DNA of 34,701 nucleotides from Methanobacteriota archaeon (GTDB lineage: Archaea; Thermoplasmatota; E2; DHVEG-1): NCBI GenBank assembly GCA_903877165.1, contig CAIRCU010000019.1, forward strand, positions 1 to 34,701. Direction: 5' to 3'. Position numbers and translations under genes: made by a program. The notes under the pieces were generated by a model. The model saw only the letters and a list, made by a program, of their open reading frames with translations. It did not search any database and was not told the origin of the DNA. This document shows, in pieces, positions 8,428-17,687 of the stretch. Positions within the stretch are counted from its first letter, which is position 1. Each line of letters opens with the position of its first letter.

Positions 8428-8500
8428 GGGCCCGGAGAGATTTGAACTCTCGACCTACCGGTTATCAGCCGGTTGCTCCACCGACCTAAGCTACGGGCCC
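8428..8500 (-). tRNA. tRNA-Ile (GAU anticodon)
   Basis: A 73-nt cloverleaf read on the minus strand. The acceptor stem is GGGCCCG paired with CGGGCCC. The D arm is GCTTAGGTCGGTGGAGC. The anticodon stem is ACCGG/CCGGT with loop CTGATAA, giving anticodon GAT at 8466-8464. The variable region is AGGTC, and the T stem is GAGAG/CTCTC with loop TTCAAAT. There is no intron and no encoded CCA, so CCA is added after transcription. A TATA-like element lies about 36 nt upstream of the 5' end. Confidence 0.96.
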
Positions 8501-8529
8501 GAGGCTGCGAGAGGGTGATATGCACTAAT

Positions 8530-8541
8530 CCTATAAAAAGG
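8530..8541. promoter_or_regulatory. Bidirectional TATA element shared by tRNA-Ile and the DUF6498 gene
   Basis: CCTATAAAAAGG is nearly symmetric: both strands read as a good TATA box. Read to the left it is about 36 nt from the mature 5' end of the tRNA. Read to the right it is about 55 nt from the ATG at 8592. It is the only clear TATA element in the 91-nt gap, so it may drive both genes. Confidence 0.5.
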
Positions 8542-8591
8542 CTTATCCTTATCAACCGAAAGTAGCTTCAGACCTCAGTGGTCGGCCAGGC

Positions 8592-9326
8592 ATGCGTTCC
8601 CCTTATGTGAGAAGACCAGCGTCCCACAAAGTGACAAACTTTTTCGACGCCATCCGGCACAAGGTACTCCTGCTCATTCAGTATATCTGGACAGATCTTT
8701 CCACATGGGCACTCATCCTCACCAACGTCGTGACCATCACAGCTGCGTACACACAGCACTGGCCCTTTTCGACTATTATCTGGGTGTACTGGTGCCAGAC
8801 CCTCATCATCGGCTTCTTCGCGTTCCTCCGAGCCATTTCGCTGACAGATCTCTCGCCAACACGGGCGAATCGGCTGCGGTTGCGGTTCAGCCGCGCCGGC
8901 AGACTGCGCTCCGGGGTCTTCTTCCTTTCCCATTTCACGGTCGTCCAAGGCTGCCTGACCTTCATCCTCTGGGAGATGATCGGCCCGGTCACTGCCGTCA
9001 ACAGAACCATCCTGCTATCTACCGCGCTGCTTTTCTTCGGGAACCATCTCTTCTCCTACATATATAATAAAAAGAGTGAACGAGTCGCCCCAAAGACCAT
9101 CGGCCTTGCGGTCCTACAGCCGTACCTGCGCCTGCTCCCGCTGCTCGTCGCCTTACTCTTCGCCGGCATCATCATCGCCGCGTTCTACCTCATCCAGGAT
9201 CAGCAGCTCGCCCCGGTCGCGTACCTCGTCCTGTTCGTCTCGAAAACCTGTGCGGACGTCACCGCGCACACCTTTGAGCACGGCGTGCCGCATGCCAGAA
9301 AAACACGGCAATATATAGCGTCTTAA
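8592..9326 (+). CDS. DUF6498-like integral membrane protein
   Basis: A 244-residue protein with about five to six hydrophobic segments. The run LILTNVVTITAAYTQHWPF, then WVYWCQTLIIGFFAFLRA, matches the DUF6498 pattern as I remember it: a helix, then a Trp/Tyr-rich helix with GFF. No function is known for that family. The sequence shows no catalytic motif beyond scattered charged residues between helices. The ATG at 8592 is used here. A GTG at 8631 would also keep all membrane helices, and neither has a strong SD. The stop overlaps the stop of the convergent PAS gene by a few bases (TTAA shared). Confidence 0.72.
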   Translation: MRSPYVRRPASHKVTNFFDAIRHKVLLLIQYIWTDLSTWALILTNVVTITAAYTQHWPFSTIIWVYWCQTLIIGFFAFLRAISLTDLSPTRANRLRLRFSRAGRLRSGVFFLSHFTVVQGCLTFILWEMIGPVTAVNRTILLSTALLFFGNHLFSYIYNKKSERVAPKTIGLAVLQPYLRLLPLLVALLFAGIIIAAFYLIQDQQLAPVAYLVLFVSKTCADVTAHTFEHGVPHARKTRQYIAS

Positions 9327-9727
9327 TCGAGCAGTCGCTTTTGACCGGTGATCTTCTGCAGTGGGCTGATGTTCTGGGAGCACTCCATGACCCCGAGGAA
9401 CCTCCCGTCCTTATCCCGCAACGCGTAGTACTCGATGAGAATCTTCTGCAGCTCCTGTTTCGGGCCGATGGGAAGGTCGATCCAGAACTGCGCCTTGTCC
9501 CGTTTGCCTGCCTTCATTTCCGCGATGATCGTCTCCACCTTCTGCAGGCTCTTCCCCGGGTGGCATTTGCGGACATCCCGGCCGACCACGGCCTCCGCCC
9601 GCTTGAAGATCCGCGTCGTATGCTTGTTCCATGCCAGGACCTTGTCGTCTTTATCCAGTACCGAGAACTCAACCGGTAGTGTTTCCAGGATGGCTTGTAG
9701 GACGTCGTCTGGGAGTTTTCCAATCAT
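9323..9727 (-). CDS. Stand-alone PAS-domain protein (PAS_10/DUF438-type)
   Basis: A 134-residue protein that is almost entirely one PAS domain. FSVLDKDDKVLAWNKHTTRIFKR is the first PAS half. The segment with GRDVRKCHPGKSLQKV, then METWI-like FWIDLP, is the pattern of the PAS domain found at the C-terminus of DUF438 proteins. The end, LRDKDGRFLGVMECSQNISPLQKI, is the typical PAC region. There is no kinase, HTH or cyclase domain, so it would sense a small ligand or redox state and signal by binding a partner, which I cannot identify. The ATG at 9727 is preferred over a TTG at 9736 because GAGGT lies about 9 nt before it. It is transcribed away from pheS. Confidence 0.85.
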   Translation of the reverse strand: MIGKLPDDVLQAILETLPVEFSVLDKDDKVLAWNKHTTRIFKRAEAVVGRDVRKCHPGKSLQKVETIIAEMKAGKRDKAQFWIDLPIGPKQELQKILIEYYALRDKDGRFLGVMECSQNISPLQKITGQKRLLD

Positions 9728-9834
9728 GCTAATCAAACCTCATCTGGACGAAAAATCATCCCCGGTATTATACCTTTCCATGCGTCATTCTGGGGTAATG
9801 TTAATAGGGGGTCACTATTTTCCTGCACGCAGAT

Positions 9835-11352
9835 ATGGACATTGATAAGACCATCGCGGAACTCTCGTACAACGAGAAGAAAGTCCTGCTCACTTTACAG
9901 AAGCTCCAGGGACACGGCACTATCAATCAAGTAACGGAGAAAGGTGACTTCAGCCAAGACGTCGAAGTCGCTAACGCGGCCTCATGGCTACAGTCGAAAA
10001 AGCTCGTCAGCCTGCAGACGTCCATGACCACCGTGTACTCACTGGGAAAAGACGGCCGCCATTTCCTCGAGAAAGGCCTGCCGGAGAAACGTGCATTGAA
10101 ATTTCTGGTGGACCAGGGTGGCTCCGCTGAGATGACCCAGTTGCGTAATGTCCTCGCTTTAGAAGAAGTCCCTATCGCCATCGGCTGGCTGCGGACCAAC
10201 GACTGGGCGACCATCCAAAAAGGAAAGGAGACCGTCGTCACCATCACAACGAAGGGCAGCCAGGCGGTAAGCAGCATCACCGACGTCGAGGTGCTCCTGC
10301 GCGAGCTGCACGAACACCCTGAGACTCCTCAAGAAAAAGCACGGGTCGGCCCACTGCTCGCCAGAAAAAACGTCCTGAAAGAAAAAGACCAGATCACGAC
10401 CATTGTCGCCCTTACAGACGACGGCCGTTCGGTCCTGGCCCACGGCCTCGAACTCAAAGAAGAGATCTCCCAAGTCACGACGGGCATCATCAAATCCCAG
10501 GAATGGGCGCATAAGACGATCCGCCCGTACGACATCCATGCGTTCGCGCCCGCGGCCCACGGCGGCACCCCGCATCCCCTTATCAATCTCATCGGTCAGA
10601 TTCGCCAGATCTTCGTCGAGATGGGATTCCAGGAGGTCGAGGGCAACTACGTCGAATCCACGTTCTGGAACATGGACGTCCTCTTCATCCCGCAGGACCA
10701 TCCCGCCCGTGAGATGCAGGATACCCTCTACTGTAAACGGCCCAAGACGCTCTCGGTCACCGACCTTACCTTGTTCAAGAAAGTCGCGGAGGTTCATGAG
10801 AACGGCAACGCCACCGGCTCCACCGGCTGGGGGTACACCTTCTCAAAGGAGGAGGCAGAACGCGTCCTCCTGCGGACTCATACGACGGTGAACACGATCC
10901 GCTACCTGTACTTCAACCCGGTGCCACCCGCCAAGGTGTTCTCCATCGGCAGGGTGTTCCGCAAGGAGAGCATCGACACGACGCACCTCCCAGAGTTCCA
11001 CCAGATCGAAGGCATCGTCCATGAGGAGCATGCGACGTTCCGGCAGCTCCTGGGCATCATCAAGGAGTTCTACTCCCGGATGGGATTTGAGAAGATCCGG
11101 TTCCGCCCCGGGTACTTCCCATACACCGAGCCCTCCATGGAGGTTGAGGTGTTCTGGAACGGGAAATGGATGGAGCTTGGCGGTAGCGGCGTCTTCCGCC
11201 CGGAGGTCACCATACCGGTTGGTGTGACCAGCCCGGTGCTCGCCTGGGGCCTGGGCCTGGAGCGTCTGGCGATGCTGAAGTTCGGGCTATCCGACATGCG
11301 CCAATTATACGTCAGCGACCTGCAGTGGATTCAAAACACGCCCCTCGTGTAA
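9835..11352 (+). CDS. pheS: Phenylalanine--tRNA ligase alpha subunit
   Basis: A 505-residue protein, the usual length of archaeal PheS. It joins phenylalanine to tRNA-Phe as part of an alpha2-beta2 enzyme in the cytoplasm. The first 200 residues carry winged-helix units typical of archaeal/eukaryotic PheS (ELSYNEKKVLLTLQKL onwards). The class II core follows: motif 1 region (HPLINLIGQIRQIFVEMGF, EGNYVESTFWNMDVLFIPQDHP), motif 2 (RVFRKESIDTTHLPEFHQIEG), the TEPSMEVEVFW strand, and motif 3 (GLGLERLAMLKFGL). pheT is not next to it and is not in the window. The gene is transcribed alone, with an AT-rich spacer after it. Confidence 0.97.
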   Translation: MDIDKTIAELSYNEKKVLLTLQKLQGHGTINQVTEKGDFSQDVEVANAASWLQSKKLVSLQTSMTTVYSLGKDGRHFLEKGLPEKRALKFLVDQGGSAEMTQLRNVLALEEVPIAIGWLRTNDWATIQKGKETVVTITTKGSQAVSSITDVEVLLRELHEHPETPQEKARVGPLLARKNVLKEKDQITTIVALTDDGRSVLAHGLELKEEISQVTTGIIKSQEWAHKTIRPYDIHAFAPAAHGGTPHPLINLIGQIRQIFVEMGFQEVEGNYVESTFWNMDVLFIPQDHPAREMQDTLYCKRPKTLSVTDLTLFKKVAEVHENGNATGSTGWGYTFSKEEAERVLLRTHTTVNTIRYLYFNPVPPAKVFSIGRVFRKESIDTTHLPEFHQIEGIVHEEHATFRQLLGIIKEFYSRMGFEKIRFRPGYFPYTEPSMEVEVFWNGKWMELGGSGVFRPEVTIPVGVTSPVLAWGLGLERLAMLKFGLSDMRQLYVSDLQWIQNTPLV

Positions 11353-11516
11353 CCCCCGGGAATGTCCTCTTCTGTCTATTCGGAGGGTCATATTCCAAGC
11401 ATCCTGCCACAAACCTTATATATGTTCTATATTTTATTTTTAATTTCAAATGATAACAAGTGTAAACGAAGACTTATATAATCTAGCAAACACAAAGAAA
11501 ATGTGAGGTTGAGACC
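11353..11516 (+). promoter_or_regulatory. pheS terminator region and promoter of the surface protein
   Basis: A T-rich run at about 11424-11448 can end pheS transcription. Two TATA-like elements follow one another: CCTTATATATG near 11414-11424 and ACTTATATAATC at 11472-11483. The second predicts transcription start at about 11505-11510, right at the SD-like TGAGGTTGAG (11504-11513). The leader of the next gene would then be very short if the CTG start at 11517 is used. Confidence 0.5.
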
Positions 11517-14444
11517 CTGAGACCTTTCCTTAAGAAACTACGAGTGATTTCCCTTGTCGTTCTCCTCGTAGCCAGCGGACTGCCGTTCCTCAGTGGTCTT
11601 TTTGTGGCCCGGGCCGAATCCGGTGGAAAAACAACGCTGTATTTCACCGATGTATTCCCCTCCCTCAATAACGCATCAGATTCGTCCTTCTTCGCCTTTG
11701 CCCCGCTTTCGGTGACCCCGCCGATAAAGAACAGCGACTCCCGATATCCGCCGAGCATACTGTCGAACAATACGACCAAGTTTTTTTCCCAACCGAAATC
11801 AGATAGAAATTTCACCACATGGCTTTTATCCAAAGCGAACCAGAATTTCATCACCTGGCTGACCTTGACCGTTATGTCCAGTATGCTTTTTGACAACATG
11901 ACAGAGATATTCCAGGAATTATCCAGTATCTTCCCTGGCATGAACCTCTCGGATATCATGCTTATGTTCCCCAGCGCCCTGCGCATCTCAGAAACATACA
12001 AATACGAGGGCGACACGCCGCTGACGCTTACCGGCGACGTCCCATTCACCATCTACCTCGACGTCCCCTACCACCTGAAGAAATACCAAGATTACCTGAA
12101 CGTCTCACTCTACCTCTTCAATGAAAATTCTGACTTCCCCGTCTTCAAGAAAATCAAGAATACGACGACGCCCATCGCGAACAAGCCATCCGAACAGCAA
12201 ATCACCGTCACACTCCAGGACATCCACACGACCATCATGCCTGGCGAAAGCCTCCTGGTCAGCATGGAAATCAACCCTGGAGAACGCGCCAACCACACCG
12301 CCCGGCTGGATAAATACATCACACGATGGGAAAACCGCATCGACCGCTGGGTCAACAAAACCCACGCCCCCATACGCCAATCCATCGGACAAAAGATTCA
12401 GGAAATCCAAAGTGAGATGCTCCTGCTCCTCTACGACAGCAACCTGACTCTCGCGGATTTCACCGACCTCACGAAAACCGTGCTCAAAGACCCCCGGTTC
12501 CTCTACGACTCAGTTCAACACCCTACCTCCGTTCTCTTCCCCGCAGAACTCCCCGGTCCGACGGAAGCAATACTGGAATATCTCCACACGGATAAAAACA
12601 TGACCGCGGCCGAGGCGGCGAACGGCACAGGAACCACGGTTCCGCTGACCACCTCGACCACCCTTTGGACTGCCTCCGCTTTCTCGCGCAGCAAGATCAT
12701 CAAGAATGCTACCGCCACCATCTACCTAAAGACTCCACTCCTCTTTTTCGCCAAACGATGCACCCTGCAGGCATCGCTGTACGATAATGACACTATCATC
12801 GCCAACGCCAGCGTGACTCTCCTCCACCTAAAAAGGAACAATAAGGGCCCTATTGCCTTGGTCTTCCCCAGCCTCAACTATGAACTCTCCTACGGCCACC
12901 ACCTCCGTCTCGGCCTGACCCTTTCCCACGCACCGTTCCTCGCATCACTACGTAAAATCAGCCTGCTGTGCGACTCCACGAGCCGCCCCTCGACGCTCAC
13001 CGTAACCGATACGGAGACCCAGAACATCCACATCAACTACACAGCCACCCCCGCCTCGCAAAGCATCCTCCCCGGCCAGAGCATCGACTATACCCTTATG
13101 ATCACCGGAAAGCAAGCCGACACCGTGACCCTCGACATCACGAATAAAACCGACGGCAACTGGTCCGTCTACATCCCGACGTTCACGACCACCGTTCCAG
13201 CGAACGGCGCCGCGACCCTGCATGTCATCGTGAACTCCACCAACGACCATAAGAGCGCCTACAACAACACCATCGACCTCACCTTCCGCGTCACCGGAAA
13301 CACCGGCATTGCGAAAACCAGCGCCTCCGCGACCATTTCCCCAGATGCGATCTCCTACGCTGTCGACATCGTCGGCTACCCCGACGCCCTCAACGTCCAG
13401 AAAGGAGAAAACCGCAGCTTTATCATCGTCATCAGCAACAACAACACCGGCGCCATCGACGACACCGACAGCTACACCATAACCGCAGCCTCAGAGAACC
13501 ACTGGACCGTCGATAACACCGACAAATACCTAAACCTCATACGCGGCTCCACCTCCACCCCCGACGGCACCAAGGCCATCATGATTATCGAGCACGTCCC
13601 CCAGAACACCGATGAGACATCAGACACCATCACCATCACCACAACCTCTATACGAAGCCCCACCACCTCGGACACCATCACCGTCCTCGTCAAAGTCCAA
13701 GGATCGGGAGAAATCCAAGGCACATACGACTGGTTCAAGACCCTGGCAAAAAACCTCGGCCTCACCGAACCATTCGGCGACCTCGCCCCCCTCGTGCTCA
13801 TCACCCTCCTCATGGTAATCATTATATTCATCATAATTATAATAACCCTCGTGCTCACCCGACGCGTCGTCCGACTCACTGCCCCTGAACTCCTCAAAGA
13901 AATCGATTCCTCAAGCCACGCCCAGTACGAGATCACCCTGGAAAACACAACCCGATCCCCCAAGACCTACACGATAACGTCCTCTCAGAAACACCCCGCC
14001 ACTCCCTGGACCGTCATTATCACCCCGCAGACCTTGACCATCGACGGCCGTCAGCATGCCACCGTCTCCGTCGCCGTCCACGCACCCCCCGCAACGCCCT
14101 CGAAGGACTGGTGCGAACTCGACATCTCGGTGAAAGCGAAGAAGGTCAGACCCCAGCACCTCTCCCTCCTCACGCTCATCAAAGACGGAACACCGATCCT
14201 GCAAGTCCATCACGTCGCCCACACCCCCGCCTCCTTCATCGCCGGGGACCGCGTCATGACCTCGTTTACCGTTGCCAACGAAGGGACGGTGAGCGCCCCC
14301 AACGCCTCCGTCAACTTCTTCCTCAACCGCAAGAAAATCGCGACCCTCGACTGCGCTATACCCCCGGGGGGCGCTGCCGACATCCAAGTCCCCTGGATCG
14401 CGACGAAAGGCAAAAACACGGTCAAAGTCCAGGTGAAGACGTAG
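11517..14444 (+). CDS. Large membrane-anchored surface protein
   Basis: About 975 residues from CTG 11517, or 966 from GTG 11544. CTG is preferred because GAGGT (11505-11509) lies 7 nt before it, and because it adds the basic n-region RPFLKKLR to a hydrophobic core ending near VARA, giving a normal signal peptide. The outer part is long, beta-rich and full of N-x-S/T sites. It includes NEW3-like stretches (SQSILPGQSIDYTLMITG; VQKGENRSFIIVISNNNTG). One strong membrane helix lies near residues 756-781 (LAPLVLITLLM, many Ile), followed by basic TRRVVR. Two more immunoglobulin-like domains come after it, the last a CARDB type (GDRVMTSFTVANEGTVSAPNASV). By the positive-inside rule these would face the cytoplasm, which is unusual. 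A COG1340 coiled-coil gene follows after 34 nt. Confidence 0.78.
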   Translation: MRPFLKKLRVISLVVLLVASGLPFLSGLFVARAESGGKTTLYFTDVFPSLNNASDSSFFAFAPLSVTPPIKNSDSRYPPSILSNNTTKFFSQPKSDRNFTTWLLSKANQNFITWLTLTVMSSMLFDNMTEIFQELSSIFPGMNLSDIMLMFPSALRISETYKYEGDTPLTLTGDVPFTIYLDVPYHLKKYQDYLNVSLYLFNENSDFPVFKKIKNTTTPIANKPSEQQITVTLQDIHTTIMPGESLLVSMEINPGERANHTARLDKYITRWENRIDRWVNKTHAPIRQSIGQKIQEIQSEMLLLLYDSNLTLADFTDLTKTVLKDPRFLYDSVQHPTSVLFPAELPGPTEAILEYLHTDKNMTAAEAANGTGTTVPLTTSTTLWTASAFSRSKIIKNATATIYLKTPLLFFAKRCTLQASLYDNDTIIANASVTLLHLKRNNKGPIALVFPSLNYELSYGHHLRLGLTLSHAPFLASLRKISLLCDSTSRPSTLTVTDTETQNIHINYTATPASQSILPGQSIDYTLMITGKQADTVTLDITNKTDGNWSVYIPTFTTTVPANGAATLHVIVNSTNDHKSAYNNTIDLTFRVTGNTGIAKTSASATISPDAISYAVDIVGYPDALNVQKGENRSFIIVISNNNTGAIDDTDSYTITAASENHWTVDNTDKYLNLIRGSTSTPDGTKAIMIIEHVPQNTDETSDTITITTTSIRSPTTSDTITVLVKVQGSGEIQGTYDWFKTLAKNLGLTEPFGDLAPLVLITLLMVIIIFIIIIITLVLTRRVVRLTAPELLKEIDSSSHAQYEITLENTTRSPKTYTITSSQKHPATPWTVIITPQTLTIDGRQHATVSVAVHAPPATPSKDWCELDISVKAKKVRPQHLSLLTLIKDGTPILQVHHVAHTPASFIAGDRVMTSFTVANEGTVSAPNASVNFFLNRKKIATLDCAIPPGGAADIQVPWIATKGKNTVKVQVKT

Positions 14445-14478
14445 TAAACCTTATAACTGGAGAACGTTTCGGTATTTT

Positions 14479-15381
14479 TTGAAAAAGGTGTATCTGGTGC
14501 TCGAGAACCCAGCCAAGAATAAGGAAGACCAAGAGCAAATCAAGAACGCGGAGAAGAAGTACCAAGCGCTCATCGACAGACGCAACGAGCTCAACACGCT
14601 CGCGAAACTCTCCCGCGACGAACGCGACATGCTCAACCAGAAACGCAATGAACTCCGCGACTCCATGGACGTTATCAAGACCGAACGCGACGCACTCGTC
14701 AAACAGATGAAAGAGCACAAAGAGAAACGCACCCGATACCAGCAGCAAGCCAAAGACCTCATCGCCGCCAAACGCAAGAAAAAAGGCGACGTCATCAAGA
14801 ACCTGCCGCTTCAGGCCGAGGAACTCAAGGCCGACATCCAACTCATGGAATACGAGCAAGAAACCACACCCATGAACACCCGCGCCGAAAACAAACTCAT
14901 CGAGAAAATCAAGCTGAAACGACGCGAGTACGAAGCCCTCAAAGTCCAGCTCGTCAAACAACACCTCATCGAAACCGACCTCACCGACGTCGACAAATCC
15001 ATCACCGGCCTCTTCAAGAAAGCTGACGAGGAGCACCAGCAGGTCGTCCACTTCTACGAGGAAAGCCAGAAGAAACACGAGGAGTTCCTCAAGGTCGTGA
15101 AAGAAATCGCCTCGCTCATCACCGAATCCAACAAGAAACACAAGAAATACCTCGAGTTCAGAGAGGAAGCCCAAAGCAACCACGACAAAGCAGTCGAGAT
15201 GCGCTCCAAGATCATGGGTGCCAAAAAAGAACGGATGCAGCGCTTCCAAGAAGCCAAAGAGATCCTACGCACCCAAAACATCCTCGCGAAAAAAGCACTC
15301 ACAGACAAAGACAAACTCGACAAAGCCGCCGAAGACTCCGTCACCGCACTCAAAGGGGGAAAGAAGATTTCCCTCACCTAA
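14479..15381 (+). CDS. COG1340-type coiled-coil protein, copy 1
   Basis: About 300 residues, almost wholly charged coiled coil (Lys, Glu, Arg, Gln), with no signal peptide and therefore cytoplasmic. Near the middle the coil is interrupted by ETTPMNTRAENKLIEKI, the place where COG1340 proteins have a conserved T-x-PM-x-T break between an N-terminal and a C-terminal coil. A hairpin rod is likely. The family is widespread in archaea with no established function. Starts: TTG at 14479, or GTG at 14488 or 14497. A TATA-like CTTATAAC near 14451-14458 suggests its own near-leaderless promoter. It lies just behind the large surface protein and has a paralogue at 24216-25214. Confidence 0.85.
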   Translation: MKKVYLVLENPAKNKEDQEQIKNAEKKYQALIDRRNELNTLAKLSRDERDMLNQKRNELRDSMDVIKTERDALVKQMKEHKEKRTRYQQQAKDLIAAKRKKKGDVIKNLPLQAEELKADIQLMEYEQETTPMNTRAENKLIEKIKLKRREYEALKVQLVKQHLIETDLTDVDKSITGLFKKADEEHQQVVHFYEESQKKHEEFLKVVKEIASLITESNKKHKKYLEFREEAQSNHDKAVEMRSKIMGAKKERMQRFQEAKEILRTQNILAKKALTDKDKLDKAAEDSVTALKGGKKISLT

Positions 15382-15384
15382 ACC

Positions 15385-15397
15385 CCCTATTTTTTTA
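15385..15397 (+). terminator. T-tract terminator after the coiled-coil gene
   Basis: CCCCCTA followed by seven T within 20 nt after the stop. It fits an archaeal T-tract terminator and isolates the mevalonate operon. Confidence 0.55.
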
Positions 15398-15424
15398 TCG
15401 ACATTTGCCGAAGCTAGAGCGGTA

Positions 15425-15435
15425 CCTTTAAGTAC
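15425..15435 (+). promoter_or_regulatory. TATA box of the HMG-CoA synthase operon
   Basis: CCTTTAAGTAC is a good TATA-like element about 30-35 nt before the ATG at 15464. Transcription would begin only a few bases before the start codon, so the mRNA may be nearly leaderless. No SD is seen before that ATG, which agrees. Confidence 0.55.
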
Positions 15436-15463
15436 TATTCGAGATTAGCTGTTCTGGGTCAGC

Positions 15464-16513
15464 ATGGAAAAAATAGGAATTGTCAGCTACGGAGCCTACG
15501 TCCCCCGCAACCGGATCAAAGCAGAGGTCATTGCCTCGGTCTGGGGAAAAGACGGCCAGGCCATAAGCAGAGGCCTGGGGGTCATCGAAAAATCCGTCCC
15601 CTCCATTGACGAGGACACCGCAACCATCAGCGTCGAATCCGCCCGTGCCGCACTACGTCGCTGCAACATCAACCCCCAAGACATCGGGGCTATCTACGTC
15701 GGCAGCGAATCCCACCCCTACGCCGTCAAACCCACCGGCACCATCGTCGGGGAAGCCATTCGTGCCACCCCTATGCTTATGGTCGCGGACTACGAATTCG
15801 CCTGCAAAGCGGGCACCGCCGCCATCCAAACCTGCGTCGGATTCGTTAAAGCAGGTATGATTGATTACGGCTTTGCCATCGGCGCTGACACCTCACAGGC
15901 CGCCCCTGGCGACGCCCTAGAGTACACCGCGTCCGCTGGTGGTGCCGCCTTCCTCATCGGTAAAACCAAGGTCATCGCAACCATTAACCATACCCTTTCC
16001 TATACTACGGATACCCCGGATTTCTGGCGGCGCGCGGAGATGAAATACCCCTCTCACGGCGGCAGGTTCACCGGGGAGCCCGCCTACTTCAAGCACATCA
16101 CGAACTGCGCGACAGCCCTCCTGGAGAAAGCCAAGACGCACCCGGAGGACTACACCTATGCGATTTTCCATCAGCCCAATGGCAAATTCCCCGTCAACGT
16201 CGCAAAGAAACTTGGGTTCACCCCTGAACAGATTAAACAGGGACTCCTCGTCCCCTACATCGGGAACACCTACTCCGGGGCCTCCATGATCGGGCTTGCC
16301 TCTGTCCTGGATGTCGCCAAACCCGGGGACCGTATCTTCTTGACCAGCTATGGGTCAGGAGCCGGAAGCGACGGCTTTGATATAACCGTGACCGACGAGA
16401 TCGCATCGCTTGCCCGTCATAAGGCACCCACCGTCGCGGAGCTCGTCGAACGGAAGAAATACATCGACTACGGGACGTATTCAAAAATCACTAAGTTACT
16501 CTTTATGGAGTGA
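15464..16513 (+). CDS. Hydroxymethylglutaryl-CoA synthase (archaeal)
   Basis: A 349-residue protein, the usual archaeal length. It condenses acetyl-CoA and acetoacetyl-CoA to HMG-CoA, an early step of mevalonate and archaeal lipid synthesis. The nucleophile is C114 in [12 protein letters not shown]236 in FHQPNGKFP and the segment [12 protein letters not shown] complete the thiolase-fold active site. The N-terminus ([17 protein letters not shown]) is typical and fixes the start at 15464. It is followed by thiolase and DUF35 genes in the order known from archaea. There the three proteins form a complex that channels acetoacetyl-CoA, as shown for a methanogen (established knowledge). Its stop lies 5 nt before the thiolase ATG. 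Confidence 0.96.
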   Translation: MEKIGIVSYGAYVPRNRIKAEVIASVWGKDGQAISRGLGVIEKSVPSIDEDTATISVESARAALRRCNINPQDIGAIYVGSESHPYAVKPTGTIVGEAIRATPMLMVADYEFACKAGTAAIQTCVGFVKAGMIDYGFAIGADTSQAAPGDALEYTASAGGAAFLIGKTKVIATINHTLSYTTDTPDFWRRAEMKYPSHGGRFTGEPAYFKHITNCATALLEKAKTHPEDYTYAIFHQPNGKFPVNVAKKLGFTPEQIKQGLLVPYIGNTYSGASMIGLASVLDVAKPGDRIFLTSYGSGAGSDGFDITVTDEIASLARHKAPTVAELVERKKYIDYGTYSKITKLLFME

Positions 16514-16518
16514 GACGC

Positions 16519-17685
16519 ATGAGAGACGTAGCAGTAATCGGAGTAGGACTCACGAAATTCGGAGAACTCTGGGACCGCAGCTTCCGCCAGCTCATCGCCG
16601 AAGCCGGCTCCAAGGCCATCCTCGATGCCGGCATCGAAGGCAAAGACATCGATGCCCTCTACATCGGCTCCATGAGTTCCGGACGATTCGTCGACCAAGA
16701 GCACGTCGGCGCCCTCGTCGCTGAAGTCTCCGGGTTTTCCCACCTGCACATTCCTGCAACCCGCGTGGAAGGCGCCTGCGCCTCAGGTGGTCTGGCGGTC
16801 CGGGAAGGCTTCCTGTCAATTGCTTCGGGGATGAACGACATCGTGATCGTCGGCGGCATCGAGAAGATGAACGACGTCGGCGGCACTGCAGCTACTGAAA
16901 CCCTCGCAACCGCCGCGGACCAGGAATGGGAAGCGTTCTTCGGTGCGACATTCCCCGGGATTTACGCGATGATTGCCACACGGCATATGCATGAGTATGG
17001 GACGACTCGTGAGGACCTTGCCCATGTCGCGGTGAAGAACCACGCGAACGGGGCGTTGAACCCCTATGCTCAGTATCAATCTCCTATCTCCCTTGAGTCG
17101 GTCTTACGAGCTACCATGGTGGCCTATCCCTTGGGCCTTATGGATTGTTCCCCGGTGAGTGATGGCGCAGCATCCATTGTGCTCTGTGCGGCGGACAAGG
17201 CGAAGAAATATACGGATAAGCTTGTGCGTATTGCCGCGTCCGGGCAAGCCTCTGACACCCTCGCGTTACATGGCCGCCGGGATATCTGCACCCTGGATGC
17301 AACTGTTCATGCTTCACGCATGGCCTACAAGCAAGCCAAGGTCACGCCAAAGGATATTGATTTCGCTGAGGTCCATGATTGTTTCACTATCGCGGAAATC
17401 TGCGCGATTGAGGATCTTGGAATTGTTGAAAAAGGTCAAGGCGGCAAAGCCGTCCAGCAGGGGATTACGACTCTTAACGGATCGTTTCCGGTGAATACGA
17501 GCGGCGGCCTGAAGGCCAAGGGCCATCCGGTCGGTGCCACCGGTGTGGCGCAGGTCGTCGAAGCTACATTGCAGCTGCGTGGCGACGCAGGTAAACGTCA
17601 GGTGCCTGATGCGAAGCGAGGCATGGCACATAACGTGGGCGGTTCTGGTGCAACGTGTGTCGTCCATATCCTGGAGGCGATGTAA
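16519..17685 (+). CDS. Acetyl-CoA acetyltransferase (archaeal thiolase)
   Basis: A 388-residue protein. It makes acetoacetyl-CoA from two acetyl-CoA and feeds HMG-CoA synthase. C87 in VEGACASGG is the acyl-accepting Cys. H286 in [10 protein letters not shown] and H336 in GHPVGATG are the expected catalytic residues of the SCP2-like/archaeal thiolase group. The ATG at 16519 is chosen because GGAGTGA (16507-16513) sits 5 nt before it. A GTG at 16510 lies inside that SD and would add only three residues. The SD also spans the end of the HMGS gene, so translation is probably coupled. Confidence 0.96.
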   Translation: MRDVAVIGVGLTKFGELWDRSFRQLIAEAGSKAILDAGIEGKDIDALYIGSMSSGRFVDQEHVGALVAEVSGFSHLHIPATRVEGACASGGLAVREGFLSIASGMNDIVIVGGIEKMNDVGGTAATETLATAADQEWEAFFGATFPGIYAMIATRHMHEYGTTREDLAHVAVKNHANGALNPYAQYQSPISLESVLRATMVAYPLGLMDCSPVSDGAASIVLCAADKAKKYTDKLVRIAASGQASDTLALHGRRDICTLDATVHASRMAYKQAKVTPKDIDFAEVHDCFTIAEICAIEDLGIVEKGQGGKAVQQGITTLNGSFPVNTSGGLKAKGHPVGATGVAQVVEATLQLRGDAGKRQVPDAKRGMAHNVGGSGATCVVHILEAM

Positions 17686-17687
17686 AC

